Below, piece after piece: positions 55,192-63,432 of a DNA stretch of 64,000 bases (position 1 is its first letter; each line of letters opens with the position of its first letter). The notes beneath the pieces are model-generated. The model did no database searches and was not told the DNA's origin. It saw only the letters and a list, made by a program, of their open reading frames with translations. A program made the translations under genes and the position numbers. The stretch is from Brevibacillus parabrevis (GTDB lineage Bacteria > Bacillota > Bacilli > Brevibacillales > Brevibacillaceae): positions 62,001 to 126,000 of the forward strand of contig NZ_RHHV01000019.1 of the NCBI RefSeq assembly GCF_003710905.1. Direction: 5' to 3'.

Positions 55192-56973
55192 ATGACCAGT
55201 CCCTTTTACCTGTTAGTGTGGATAGGAAGTGACGATTTGAAACCTCTATTCTCACTGGATAGTGTTGTCTCGGACTTGGCAATTCCAGTCAATCCTCTTG
55301 ATATTAAATTACGCGACGGCGAAAAGGAGGGTGTATGGCGCAACGGCGAGCGTGATGTAGCGGTGATTTGTGTTCCCGCGACCGCGACGCTTGCCCAGTG
55401 TCTGGAACATATCCGCCTGGCACTCGCCACTACTCCCACGCCCACATTGGTCACGGTCGATAGGGAACGACGGGCAACAGGCATTGTTTTGCCGAATCAA
55501 TTGCTGGCCGCCTTTGTCAATTTGACGCAAAACCAGTCTGTCCTGCTCAGCACCTTGATGGACACGATGAGCGAAGCCATTACGATCGTCGACTCCAACA
55601 ATATCGTCCAGTATTGGAACCGGGCCGCTGAAACCATTTACGAGATCGACCGGGATCAAGTGCTTGGCACCTCGCTTGACGAGCACTTTGCCAGCGAGTC
55701 CATCCGCCTTTTGGACGCCTTGCGCCAGGGCACGTCTGTTCAACGGGTGTACCATATTCCCCGCCCGGACAGCCACGTCCTGATCAATGCCGCACCGATT
55801 CGCCAGGATGGGCAGATCATCGGGGCGATCTCGATTGAACAGGATATTACCGAGCTTGTCCGGCTGAATGAGGAGCTGGCGCACACGACCGCCCACCTGC
55901 ACAACTTGCAGCAGGAAATGAGCCGATTTCAGGCGGCGGATGATCCTTTTTACGTGATTAAAGGGCATTCCGCTTCCATTCAGGCCGCCATCAGCTCTGC
56001 GAAAAAGGTCGCCCAAACCGACGCCACCGTGCTGATTTACGGCGAAAGCGGCGTGGGCAAAGAGCTGTTTGCCAAAGCGATTCACCAAGCCAGCAGACGG
56101 CGGGAGAAGCCTTTTGTCGCCATCAACTGCGGAGCGATTCCGGCAGCGCTGTTTGAAAGCGAGCTGTTCGGCTACCAGGGGGGCGCTTTTACCGGAGCGG
56201 AGAAAAAAGGCAAGCCAGGCAAGCTGGAGCTGGCCCATGGCGGCACGCTTTTCCTCGACGAAATCGGGGAGCTTCCGCTGGAGCTGCAAGTCAAGCTGCT
56301 CCGCGCCCTGCAAGAGCGGCAATTTTACCGCGTAGGGGGAACCGAGCCGATCACCGTCAACACCCGCATCGTAGCAGCAACCAACCGCCAACTGGAACAG
56401 ATGGTGTCAGACGGCCGTTTTCGCGAAGACTTGTATTATCGGCTCAACGTCTTTTCGCTGGAAATTCCCCCGCTGCGCGCCAGACGCGAAGATTTGCCGG
56501 AGCTTGTCCAAATCTTCATCCACGAGTATTCTGTCGTGCATGAGCAAGCCGTGCCGCGCATCGCGTCAGAGGTGATGCAGGCTTTGTTCGACTATAGCTG
56601 GCCAGGCAATATTCGGCAGTTGCGGAATGTCATTGAACGCCTGTCGATCCTGCAAGAAAACGGCGTCATCTCCCCGGAGCATTTGCCAAGCGCGATTCGC
56701 TCCCAGCATGAAGAGATTCCTCCCGCTGCTTTTGCGTCCATAAACAGTACGTACAGCGCCCCGGCAGCAACGCGTCCTGTGCACGTCCCGGCAAATCCGT
56801 TGGCGATGCATCATCCCCCCGGACAGACGGAAAAAGAGCGCGTGATCGCAGCTCTGGAACGCACGTACGGAAACAAAAAGGCGGCAGCCGAGCTGCTCGG
56901 CATCTCACGGGGCACCCTTTACAATAAGATGAAGAAATACGGTCTTGATGAGGAGTCGTTCAGATGGAATTGA
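55192..56973 (+). CDS. Sigma-54-dependent activator with PAS domain
   Basis: A 593-residue bacterial enhancer-binding protein. Residues 1-110 form an N-terminal region with a CBS-like half (VPATATLAQCLEHI...LVTVDRERRATGIVLPNQLLAAF); 115-235 is a PAS domain (TLMDTMSEAITIVDSNNIVQYWNRAAE); 255-480 is the AAA+ domain with Walker A GESGVGKE (284-291), the sigma-54 contact GAFTGA (331-336) and Walker B GGTLFLDEIGELP; the end is a Fis-type HTH (NKKAAAELLGISRGTLYNKMKKYGL). It most likely responds to proline or a related signal and drives the divergent dehydrogenase gene. The next gene starts inside its last codons. Confidence 0.92.
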   Translation: MTSPFYLLVWIGSDDLKPLFSLDSVVSDLAIPVNPLDIKLRDGEKEGVWRNGERDVAVICVPATATLAQCLEHIRLALATTPTPTLVTVDRERRATGIVLPNQLLAAFVNLTQNQSVLLSTLMDTMSEAITIVDSNNIVQYWNRAAETIYEIDRDQVLGTSLDEHFASESIRLLDALRQGTSVQRVYHIPRPDSHVLINAAPIRQDGQIIGAISIEQDITELVRLNEELAHTTAHLHNLQQEMSRFQAADDPFYVIKGHSASIQAAISSAKKVAQTDATVLIYGESGVGKELFAKAIHQASRRREKPFVAINCGAIPAALFESELFGYQGGAFTGAEKKGKPGKLELAHGGTLFLDEIGELPLELQVKLLRALQERQFYRVGGTEPITVNTRIVAATNRQLEQMVSDGRFREDLYYRLNVFSLEIPPLRARREDLPELVQIFIHEYSVVHEQAVPRIASEVMQALFDYSWPGNIRQLRNVIERLSILQENGVISPEHLPSAIRSQHEEIPPAAFASINSTYSAPAATRPVHVPANPLAMHHPPGQTEKERVIAALERTYGNKKAAAELLGISRGTLYNKMKKYGLDEESFRWN

Positions 56974-58109
56974 TCTCATGGCAGGATGACCAGCTTGCAG
57001 TTCGTTACGGCGGGGAAAACGTTGTTCTTTTGCCAAAAGAATACACCTTGCTGAAATACATGTACAGCTGGAAAAACCGGACCTTCAGCCGGGAAAATTT
57101 GCTCGACGCCGTATGGCCGCTGGAAAATCCGACAGACCGGACGATTGACGACCACATTTATCGGCTGCGCAAAAAGCTGCAAAAATGGTCCCATCTATTC
57201 ACCATCGACACAGTGCGAGGGGTAGGCTACCGCCTGACATGGAAGCAGCATCAGCCGCCGCCCCAGCTCCATGCTTTGAACGAAAATTTTTCCGATCACA
57301 TCCGGCAAATGCTGTCCACCTACCATGGAATGGGGATGGGCGCAGCCCTACAGACTCTCGCAGCCAATCAAGAAATTCTCGGATTTCAGCTGGACCCTTT
57401 TTACGCCATGTACATCCGCTTTGTCGTCGGGGATTTTGCCTGGTTTATCGAGGACACGGATTCACCGATGAGCGAAAAGCTGTTTTATTTGTTCCACCTC
57501 TACCACATGACGGAAATGGATGGGCGCAAAACGATCCATGTGTTTCAGGAGGTAGTGAAAAGACAAGCGGAGATGCCGGAAATATTTCGCGACGAAATAC
57601 AAATCAACGCCGTCGCCCTCTACATCCAGGCGGGTGAAGAACAGCTTGCCAGAGAGCAGGCGGTCCGCGCGCGAAAAATCGTGGAACAAATGGATTCGGA
57701 AAGCTTCACGGTTTTTTTGTTGGCAGAGGAAGCGTGGCTGGAGCTTTTGTCCGATTCAGTTGAGATAGCCGAGAGCAAGCTGGCGAGAGCTTCTGTCATT
57801 TTGCAAAAGGTTCCGATGCAACGGGAGCTGGGCAGCTTCAAAGTGCTGCAAGGCTTCTGCCAATATCACCGTCAAGAGACAGCTCAAGCGAGGCGGCTGG
57901 TCGATGAAGGTGTCGAAGTCATCCGGTCCACCCAATTTGTCCCGCACCTGATTTACGCCGTACACAACATTCTGCTGTTTTTCCGCCGCTTCCCCTGCGA
58001 TGCCAAATGGGAGAGCCGCTATCAGAAAATGTGGGACGATTTATCCTCGCAATACCAATTCGAGCAGTTGAAAAAGTCGATCATCCACAAACTGTCCGTC
58101 CGCTTTTGA
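56964..58109 (+). CDS. OmpR-type winged-helix protein with helical-repeat C-terminus, no receiver
   Basis: A 381-residue protein whose ATG lies 10 bases inside the activator gene. Residues 1-95 are an OmpR/PhoB winged helix at the N-terminus (LLPKEYTLLKYMYSWKNRTFSRENLLDAVWP...DDHIYRLRKKLQKWSHLFTIDTVRGVGYRL). The remaining 285 residues are helical and repeat-like (AGEEQLAREQAVRARKIVEQ, EIAESKLARASVILQKV), resembling TPR or BTAD-type repeats. No receiver or membrane helix. Overlap with the sigma-54 activator suggests a joint control role. Confidence 0.8.
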   Translation: MELISWQDDQLAVRYGGENVVLLPKEYTLLKYMYSWKNRTFSRENLLDAVWPLENPTDRTIDDHIYRLRKKLQKWSHLFTIDTVRGVGYRLTWKQHQPPPQLHALNENFSDHIRQMLSTYHGMGMGAALQTLAANQEILGFQLDPFYAMYIRFVVGDFAWFIEDTDSPMSEKLFYLFHLYHMTEMDGRKTIHVFQEVVKRQAEMPEIFRDEIQINAVALYIQAGEEQLAREQAVRARKIVEQMDSESFTVFLLAEEAWLELLSDSVEIAESKLARASVILQKVPMQRELGSFKVLQGFCQYHRQETAQARRLVDEGVEVIRSTQFVPHLIYAVHNILLFFRRFPCDAKWESRYQKMWDDLSSQYQFEQLKKSIIHKLSVRF

Positions 58110-58168
58110 TAATCCTCTGACAAATCCCTTTTATCATCAAATCAGCACGATGCGATGGAGGGATTTTT

Positions 58169-59419
58169 TTGTTACAGAAAAACAAGGCGTTTCGGACACT
58201 GCTTACTGCGTACGGTCTTTCCACGCTGGGAGACTGGTTCGATTTTATTGCTGTCGCCATTTTTTTGGGCTACGTCTGGGAGGCCGATCCGATGACGATG
58301 GCTCTCTTGCCGATTGCGTATGCTGCTCCCGGTATTGTGCTCGGACAATTTGCTGGAGTGCTGGCTGATCGGGTGCACAAAGTCCGGATGATCATGACGG
58401 CCAACATGGTTCAGGCCAGCCTCACCTTGCTTTTGCTCGCCATGCCTGACCCGCTGTCGTTTCTGCTCGTCATCGCCCTGCGCTCCTGCGCTTCCGTCTT
58501 CAACGATCCTGCCCACCAGACATTGACGCGGCAAATTGTTTCTCCTGAACATCTGCTGCGGGCAGCTTCCTTGAACGGAGGCATTTATCAAACCGCCAAG
58601 CTGATCGGGCCGTTGATCGGCGGGACGATCGCCGCGATCCTGACACCCGCGATTTGTCTCATGATCAACGCCGCGAGCTATGTCGTCTCTACTTTGCTCA
58701 TGCTGACGATTCGCAATGTGGAGAGACGCCTTCCCAAATCCGCCTCGGACTCGGGAGAAAAAGCCGTTTCGCTTCGCGTCGCCTGGCAGGAAGGCTGGGC
58801 TGTCTTTTTGCAAAATCGGGTCTTGCTCGTAAGCGCGCTTTTTTCGCTGCTCGCCATGATGGCGATTCAATTGGCAGACGCGCAGCTTCCTGTCATCTTC
58901 CGCGAAAAGGTGCCGAATCGTCCGGAGATCGTCGGCTACTCGGTCAGTGTCATCGGACTCGGTGCGCTTTTGACGATCACATGGCTGCATCGGCGGGGCC
59001 AGATTCGCTCGTACGGCTGGGTGCTTGGCGGCGGCGTTCTGCTGATTGGCATCTGCTTTTCCTGGATCGGCCTCTTCCAGCCAGGGTCGGCCATCTACTG
59101 GCTGCTGCTGGCTTCGTTGCTCGCCGGCATCGGGACAGGGTTGACTTCCGTAGGGCTGAACTACCTCATTCAAAAAGAAACGCCCATACACGCACTCGGA
59201 CGCGTACGGGGCATTATTGATTCGCTTTCCAGCGTGACATTTATCGTCGCACCGCTCATGGGCGGCGGTTTGATGACCTGGCTCGGTCCGGCGAAAAGCT
59301 TTTTATGGATAGGCTTGCTCGTCGCAGCTGTCGGGGGAATTGCCATTGTGCTGCAACGCTGGATTTGGGGAAATCGGGCAGCAAATTCTTCTCCTGCCTC
59401 TTCTCGACAAGCGGGATAA
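58169..59419 (+). CDS. Major facilitator superfamily transporter
   Basis: A 416-residue protein starting at TTG 58169 (GGAGGG eight bases upstream) with 12 helices. LTAYGLSTLGDWFDFIAVAIFLGYVW opens it, followed by GVLADRVHKVRMIMTANMVQASL (the loop 2-3 GxxxDRxxR motif) and SVFNDPAHQTLTRQIVSPEHLLRAASLNGGIYQTAKLIGPLIGG as in macrolide/enterobactin MFS (MFS_3, MefA-like) exporters. The substrate is unknown. Confidence 0.92.
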   Translation: MLQKNKAFRTLLTAYGLSTLGDWFDFIAVAIFLGYVWEADPMTMALLPIAYAAPGIVLGQFAGVLADRVHKVRMIMTANMVQASLTLLLLAMPDPLSFLLVIALRSCASVFNDPAHQTLTRQIVSPEHLLRAASLNGGIYQTAKLIGPLIGGTIAAILTPAICLMINAASYVVSTLLMLTIRNVERRLPKSASDSGEKAVSLRVAWQEGWAVFLQNRVLLVSALFSLLAMMAIQLADAQLPVIFREKVPNRPEIVGYSVSVIGLGALLTITWLHRRGQIRSYGWVLGGGVLLIGICFSWIGLFQPGSAIYWLLLASLLAGIGTGLTSVGLNYLIQKETPIHALGRVRGIIDSLSSVTFIVAPLMGGGLMTWLGPAKSFLWIGLLVAAVGGIAIVLQRWIWGNRAANSSPASSRQAG

Positions 59420-59425
59420 CTTCGT

Positions 59426-59882
59426 TTAGGCCCTGACCGTCGTCAGCAAAATAATCATCGCAAACCCGTTCGTATCTTGCCGTTGATCCTTTGCCAGCAA
59501 CAACAGGTTCAAAGAGGTCGGCATCCCGAACATCAGGATCATCACCGCTCTCTCTACTGGATTCTCGCTCATCCACATGGCGAGCGGCCAGGCGATCAGG
59601 ACAGGCAAGACCAGCCAAACCGAAGTAACCGACATTCGCCAAAGTAGCAGCGAGCACATTCCATTTTAACGCGTCATCCCGCCAGCCCAGTCGTCCGGCC
59701 ACCAGCCTCAACAGCCCGTATACGAGCAGCGTTGTCAAGAAAAAATGCAGAACAATGACAGCCAGCGATTGCACTGACACTTCCGAGTGAACAAATGACT
59801 GAAAGATCAGGGATCGGAATGAGGTAGTAACGAATGGAAAGCCGTTGTCAATTGCAAAAAAAAAATTGGTCCCGCTGACCAA
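59426..59882 (-). pseudogene. Remnant of an AEC (auxin efflux carrier) family transporter
   Basis: Two frames carry fragments of one transporter. One reads ALKWNVLAATLANVGYFGL, the N-side half of an AEC domain; then the other frame continues VLIAWPLAMWMSENPVERAVMILMFGMPTSLNLLLLAKD and GFAMIILLTTVRA, the C-terminal AEC pattern. Parts of the gene are missing and the frame changes near 59650, so it is not functional. Confidence 0.65.
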
Positions 59883-59895
59883 TTCACGAAATGAG

Positions 59896-60516
59896 TTATT
59901 CGATTTTCACTTTTCGGCGCTCCTCAATCTGCCTGTGCAAAATGTATTTGCGCAAATTGTGGAAATGTCGCGCGTTGATCCCTTTGATCGTGCAGCCGTA
60001 AAAATAATGCGGCGCTTCAATCCGCTCATGAATAATTTGCAACTCGGAGATTACGACCCCATCCGGTCTGTTGCGCCCGTACAACTCAAAGGAAAAGACA
60101 AGCGCCTGCTCGACGGGAACAGGTTTGTCCGCCCGAAATGCCAGTCCGCCCAGGCTCAGGTTCACCAAATACACCATTTGGCTGTATACGGAAAAAAACG
60201 AATCCGGCTCTTGGGTCGGATATTGAATCCAGCCCTTCACTTCCATATCGAAGCGGGGATAGCGCCTGCGTTGCTCGCGAAACTCGCTGGCCGTTGGCGA
60301 ATGGAACAAAAACAGCCGATTTTTGTCCCGCGCCACGACGACTGCTTCAAAGTTGCTGATGGTTTCATAATCAGCGGTCAACAGACATGGAATCTGATCA
60401 CCGACCGTCACATCCAAGTGTTGGGGGAAGACCGCTTCGATTAAATCTCCTTCTTCGTATGTCACGTGGCCTTCCACCAATTGATTCCCTTTTCTAATTT
60501 GTATAATGCTTTCCAT
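59896..60516 (-). CDS. PilZ domain c-di-GMP-binding protein, YcgR-like
   Basis: A 206-residue protein with an N-terminal YcgR_N-type beta domain (about 1-90) and a PilZ domain (about 95-200). The c-di-GMP motif RxxxR is in REQRRRYPRF and the second motif NxSxxG in NLSLGGLAF. Such proteins act as flagellar brakes or control exopolysaccharide. Monocistronic. Confidence 0.92.
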   Translation of the reverse strand: MESIIQIRKGNQLVEGHVTYEEGDLIEAVFPQHLDVTVGDQIPCLLTADYETISNFEAVVVARDKNRLFLFHSPTASEFREQRRRYPRFDMEVKGWIQYPTQEPDSFFSVYSQMVYLVNLSLGGLAFRADKPVPVEQALVFSFELYGRNRPDGVVISELQIIHERIEAPHYFYGCTIKGINARHFHNLRKYILHRQIEERRKVKIE

Positions 60517-60634
60517 CTACGTTCTCCACCACTTCGTACAAAAATTTACTAGGTTTTCCGGAATCTTTCCCTGGATGCTTTTCGCGGAAAATAAGGTATA
60601 ATGGGAACATTGACAGATAGGAGGTTACAAACCG

Positions 60635-60808
60635 ATGAATCGTTATCAAATGGTAACACTGGCTTTGGCATTTTGCGTAACCGCCTGTCTCATCGGAGTT
60701 GGCATTTCCATCGGGGAAAAAAGCCCCCTCGGTATCCTTGGTTGTATCGTTGTTGCCTTCTCATTGATGGGATTTGGCTTTTCGTACAAGCGCAAGCATA
60801 TGCGCTAA
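60635..60808 (+). CDS. ylaF: YlaF family small membrane protein (DUF5325)
   Basis: A 57-residue protein, ATG 60635, with AGGAGG upstream and TATAAT at 60596. Two hydrophobic segments and the YlaF hallmark GVGISIGEKSPLGILGCIVVAFSLMGFGF, ending in a basic tail (SYKRKHMR). The family is common in Bacillales and of unknown function. Confidence 0.85.
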   Translation: MNRYQMVTLALAFCVTACLIGVGISIGEKSPLGILGCIVVAFSLMGFGFSYKRKHMR

Positions 60809-60819
60809 CCTCTTCTCCG

Positions 60820-61875
60820 TTATCGCCGTACAAGCAGGCTGTTCACGTAAAACAGGACAGAAGGCAGTCCTTTTGCCTGTTTCAGCAGCTGTCTAGCGAT
60901 GGTATATATGTGTGGCTGGCTGCGGTTTACTTTGCGATCTGCCAGATAAAATGCGACCAACCCGTCCACGATCATACGGTGAAATGCAGGATTTGGCAAG
61001 CGTTTAACGCTTGCCTTTGCTTGTTTTATGAAAAACTGCAAGCGCTCCGTCGCTACCTGCTCGGATTCGTAATAGCTGACAAAATTCAAATCTCCGCCCA
61101 GTCTGTCTTCTTCCAGATCGATCAAGTAATCAAGCAAAATATGTAATCCGCAGAGCCAAGGAAAATACGCTTCGCTGACTGCTTCGATTGTTTCCTCGTT
61201 TACCTTTTCATCTGTCGCCAGGCAAAACAAAGCGAAAATCCCGATCGTCGAGCCAGTGACCGCCGCAAATTCTTGCCATTGCAAATAGCTGAAGCGTTCC
61301 TTGTGATCGTCCCACCAATCGAGCAACGCTTTCTCACGCAAATGCTGCGCGATATGTTTGTGCACCTGCAAATCGCTGTACAGACAGGAGAAGGTCAGTA
61401 CCTTGGATTGAATTTTGCTGTAAGCAGGCAGTTTGGCCGCATAACGTTGACAGGTTTGCACCAAATCCGCCAAAAAGCCGCCATCATTCTTGTCTTCCCG
61501 ATATAAATAGTAGTCCCGCAGAGGCGCGCCAGGCGTCAATGCATCCTGCATGGAATAATGCAGCTGGCGAAAGTCCTCGGGGTCTAGTGACGTGCTTCGA
61601 TCACACAAATTGTCCAAGTAGTCGCTGATCGTCTGATAAGCTACGATCAACGGCACAATCGTCTCCACGTAAGGAATGACCTGTGCGGCGTACACACATC
61701 CACCCTGACAGTGAAACTTTTTGGAGTTCATGCTGTCTTGCGCCTGTTTTCCCAGCTCAGGATTCGGAATGGCCTGCGCTTTTCGGTACCAAGCCGCAAA
61801 CTCCCGCTCCAGAACAGGTTGAACGTGACGATAGACCCGGTATAGTAACTGCCATGGATTGCGTAGTTCGCTCAC
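60820..61875 (-). CDS. ytpB: Tetraprenyl-beta-curcumene synthase family (YtpB)
   Basis: A 351-residue helical protein of the DUF2600/YtpB family. Diagnostic are FHCQGGCVYAA, TISDYLDNLCDRSTSLDPEDFRQLHYSMQDAL (the Asp-rich DYLDNLCD), and LHILLDYLIDLEEDRLGGDLNFVSYY. In Bacillus subtilis YtpB cyclises heptaprenyl diphosphate to a tetraprenyl-curcumene, part of sesquarterpene synthesis linked to spores. It ends 11 bases from the facing ylaF gene. Confidence 0.92.
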   Translation of the reverse strand: MSELRNPWQLLYRVYRHVQPVLEREFAAWYRKAQAIPNPELGKQAQDSMNSKKFHCQGGCVYAAQVIPYVETIVPLIVAYQTISDYLDNLCDRSTSLDPEDFRQLHYSMQDALTPGAPLRDYYLYREDKNDGGFLADLVQTCQRYAAKLPAYSKIQSKVLTFSCLYSDLQVHKHIAQHLREKALLDWWDDHKERFSYLQWQEFAAVTGSTIGIFALFCLATDEKVNEETIEAVSEAYFPWLCGLHILLDYLIDLEEDRLGGDLNFVSYYESEQVATERLQFFIKQAKASVKRLPNPAFHRMIVDGLVAFYLADRKVNRSQPHIYTIARQLLKQAKGLPSVLFYVNSLLVRR

Positions 61876-62244
61876 ATGCTTCCCTCCCCAAACAACAATA
61901 GAAATATCTTACCACATTTGCATCCTCACTCCAAAAGTCACCCTTGCCATATCCTCGTCTTCTTTTTGCTTTTCTATGAAGGGAATGGATGAACTTTTTT
62001 TGTCTGAAAGCAAACGGAGGAAGCATGACAGCGCGAACTGACAATGCAGCAGCTTAACGCACAAAAGCACAGCGCTTTGAGCGACCCTCTTTTTCTAAAT
62101 AGATAGACAATTGCGTCAGGCAATCCGCCTGCCTACTCTTCCACTCACCTACGTTGCCTTTCCTATTTTACTATATTTTTCAATGGGAATTTGCAGTTTT
62201 TTTAGTCAAGTGTTACAATTCTTTCCATTCTCTCGCCACAATAA
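61876..62244. other. Non-coding gap between ytpB and cvfB
   Basis: AT-rich DNA without a supportable gene. A 21-codon frame at 61975 and a 10-codon frame at 62024 (GGAGG four bases upstream) exist but show no family and may be chance. Confidence 0.5.
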
Positions 62245-62306
62245 CAAAAAACCCTCTCTGGCGCTTGGCTTCGGCTTGAAGCAGTGTGCGCACCTGAGAG
62301 GGTTTC
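62245..62306 (-). terminator. Intrinsic terminator of cvfB
   Basis: On the minus strand AACCCTCTC pairs with GAGAGGGTT around a long loop that itself contains a small stem (AAGCC/GGCTT); six T follow. Confidence 0.8.
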
Positions 62307-62312
62307 GCTTTA

Positions 62313-63230
62313 TTAGTCTTCCTCGTGACGAACGATTTTCGTCCACCCGTCTACTTGTTCCACCCGACGCTCTTTCATGAGCTTGCCAAGCGCACGTTTG
62401 AAGCTGGATTTGCTCATCTGGAACTTTTCGCGGATGATATCCGGTTCGGTACTGTCTGTATAAGGCATGGCTCCGTCCCGATTGATCAAATAGCGCAGCA
62501 GCTTGTCGGCATCTTCGCCGTACTGCACTTCTTTGCGTTCCTTCATGGAACCGTTCAGCCTGCCGTCTTCGCGCACATAACTGATGCGGCTGGTCACAGT
62601 CTGGCCCAAACGGAGTCGGCCAACCATCTCATCGCGGTGAATGAACAAAATATGCTCGTCCTCCGTCAGCAAAAACGCGCCTGCCGCTATGACTTTGTAG
62701 ACCGTGCCTTCCACCTGCTTGTTCAGCATCTCTGCTCCTGCCATGGCGGCAATTTTGGTTACTTCATTTTCTGTCACAGGCTTGGCCAGCAGACGTCCGA
62801 GCTTGTCCTGTTTCAACGTAACGAGAATCTGATCCCGCGGGCGCGGCCACTCATCGCTCAGCTTGGGCAGGTCGTCGACGAACAGAAGCAAATCTTTTTT
62901 GATCCCGTTATCGAGGAAAACTCCCATGCGCGGGGAAATGTCCACAACTTCCAGCCAGCCATACTCGCCCATGCCGACATACGGCATATCCATCGTCGCG
63001 GCCAATCGATTCTCGTGGTCGTGGTACAAAAACACTTCCACCTCATCGTCCAAATGCAACCGTTCGTGCGCTTCCTTTTCGTGCAGGAAAACTTCGTCGT
63101 CGCCCGCGCGAAGGAAATAGCCGATCTCGGTCTTTCGCGCCACCTTCATTTCCAGTGTCATGCCCGCCTGCAAATTGCCAGTAGCAGCAGTAGCAACCTT
63201 CTGCGGCTCGCGTTTTGTCTTTTTGTACAT
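62313..63230 (-). CDS. cvfB: CvfB/YitL family S1-domain RNA-binding protein
   Basis: A 305-residue protein made of three S1-like OB domains and a C-terminal winged helix. LRAGDDEVFLHEKEAH, GVFLDNGIKKDLLLFVDDLP and FLLTEDEHILFIHRDEM are the S1 strands; the end (PDIIREKFQMSKSSFKRALGKLMKERRVEQVDGWTKIV) is the winged helix. In Staphylococcus aureus CvfB affects virulence gene expression through RNA. Confidence 0.93.
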   Translation of the reverse strand: MYKKTKREPQKVATAATGNLQAGMTLEMKVARKTEIGYFLRAGDDEVFLHEKEAHERLHLDDEVEVFLYHDHENRLAATMDMPYVGMGEYGWLEVVDISPRMGVFLDNGIKKDLLLFVDDLPKLSDEWPRPRDQILVTLKQDKLGRLLAKPVTENEVTKIAAMAGAEMLNKQVEGTVYKVIAAGAFLLTEDEHILFIHRDEMVGRLRLGQTVTSRISYVREDGRLNGSMKERKEVQYGEDADKLLRYLINRDGAMPYTDSTEPDIIREKFQMSKSSFKRALGKLMKERRVEQVDGWTKIVRHEED

Positions 63231-63432
63231 GCTTCTTTCTTCCTCACTCTCTTCCTATATGCACACTAACTATACCCATCCCGGCCAGGAAAATACCACT
63301 ACTTTTTTCTCGCGAGAACAAAGCTTCCGCCTAAAAAAAGGCAAGTCTCGTCTTCGCGAACATACATATGACAGTAAGACCCGGCTTGTACCCCGGTTTC
63401 ATTTTGCCAACAGACAGGAGTGACCGCTATCC

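Noticed and set aside
61975..62060. Two very short plus-strand frames with nearby GGAGG
   Set aside because: Ten and 21 codons, no conservation evidence, ribosome site too close for the second.
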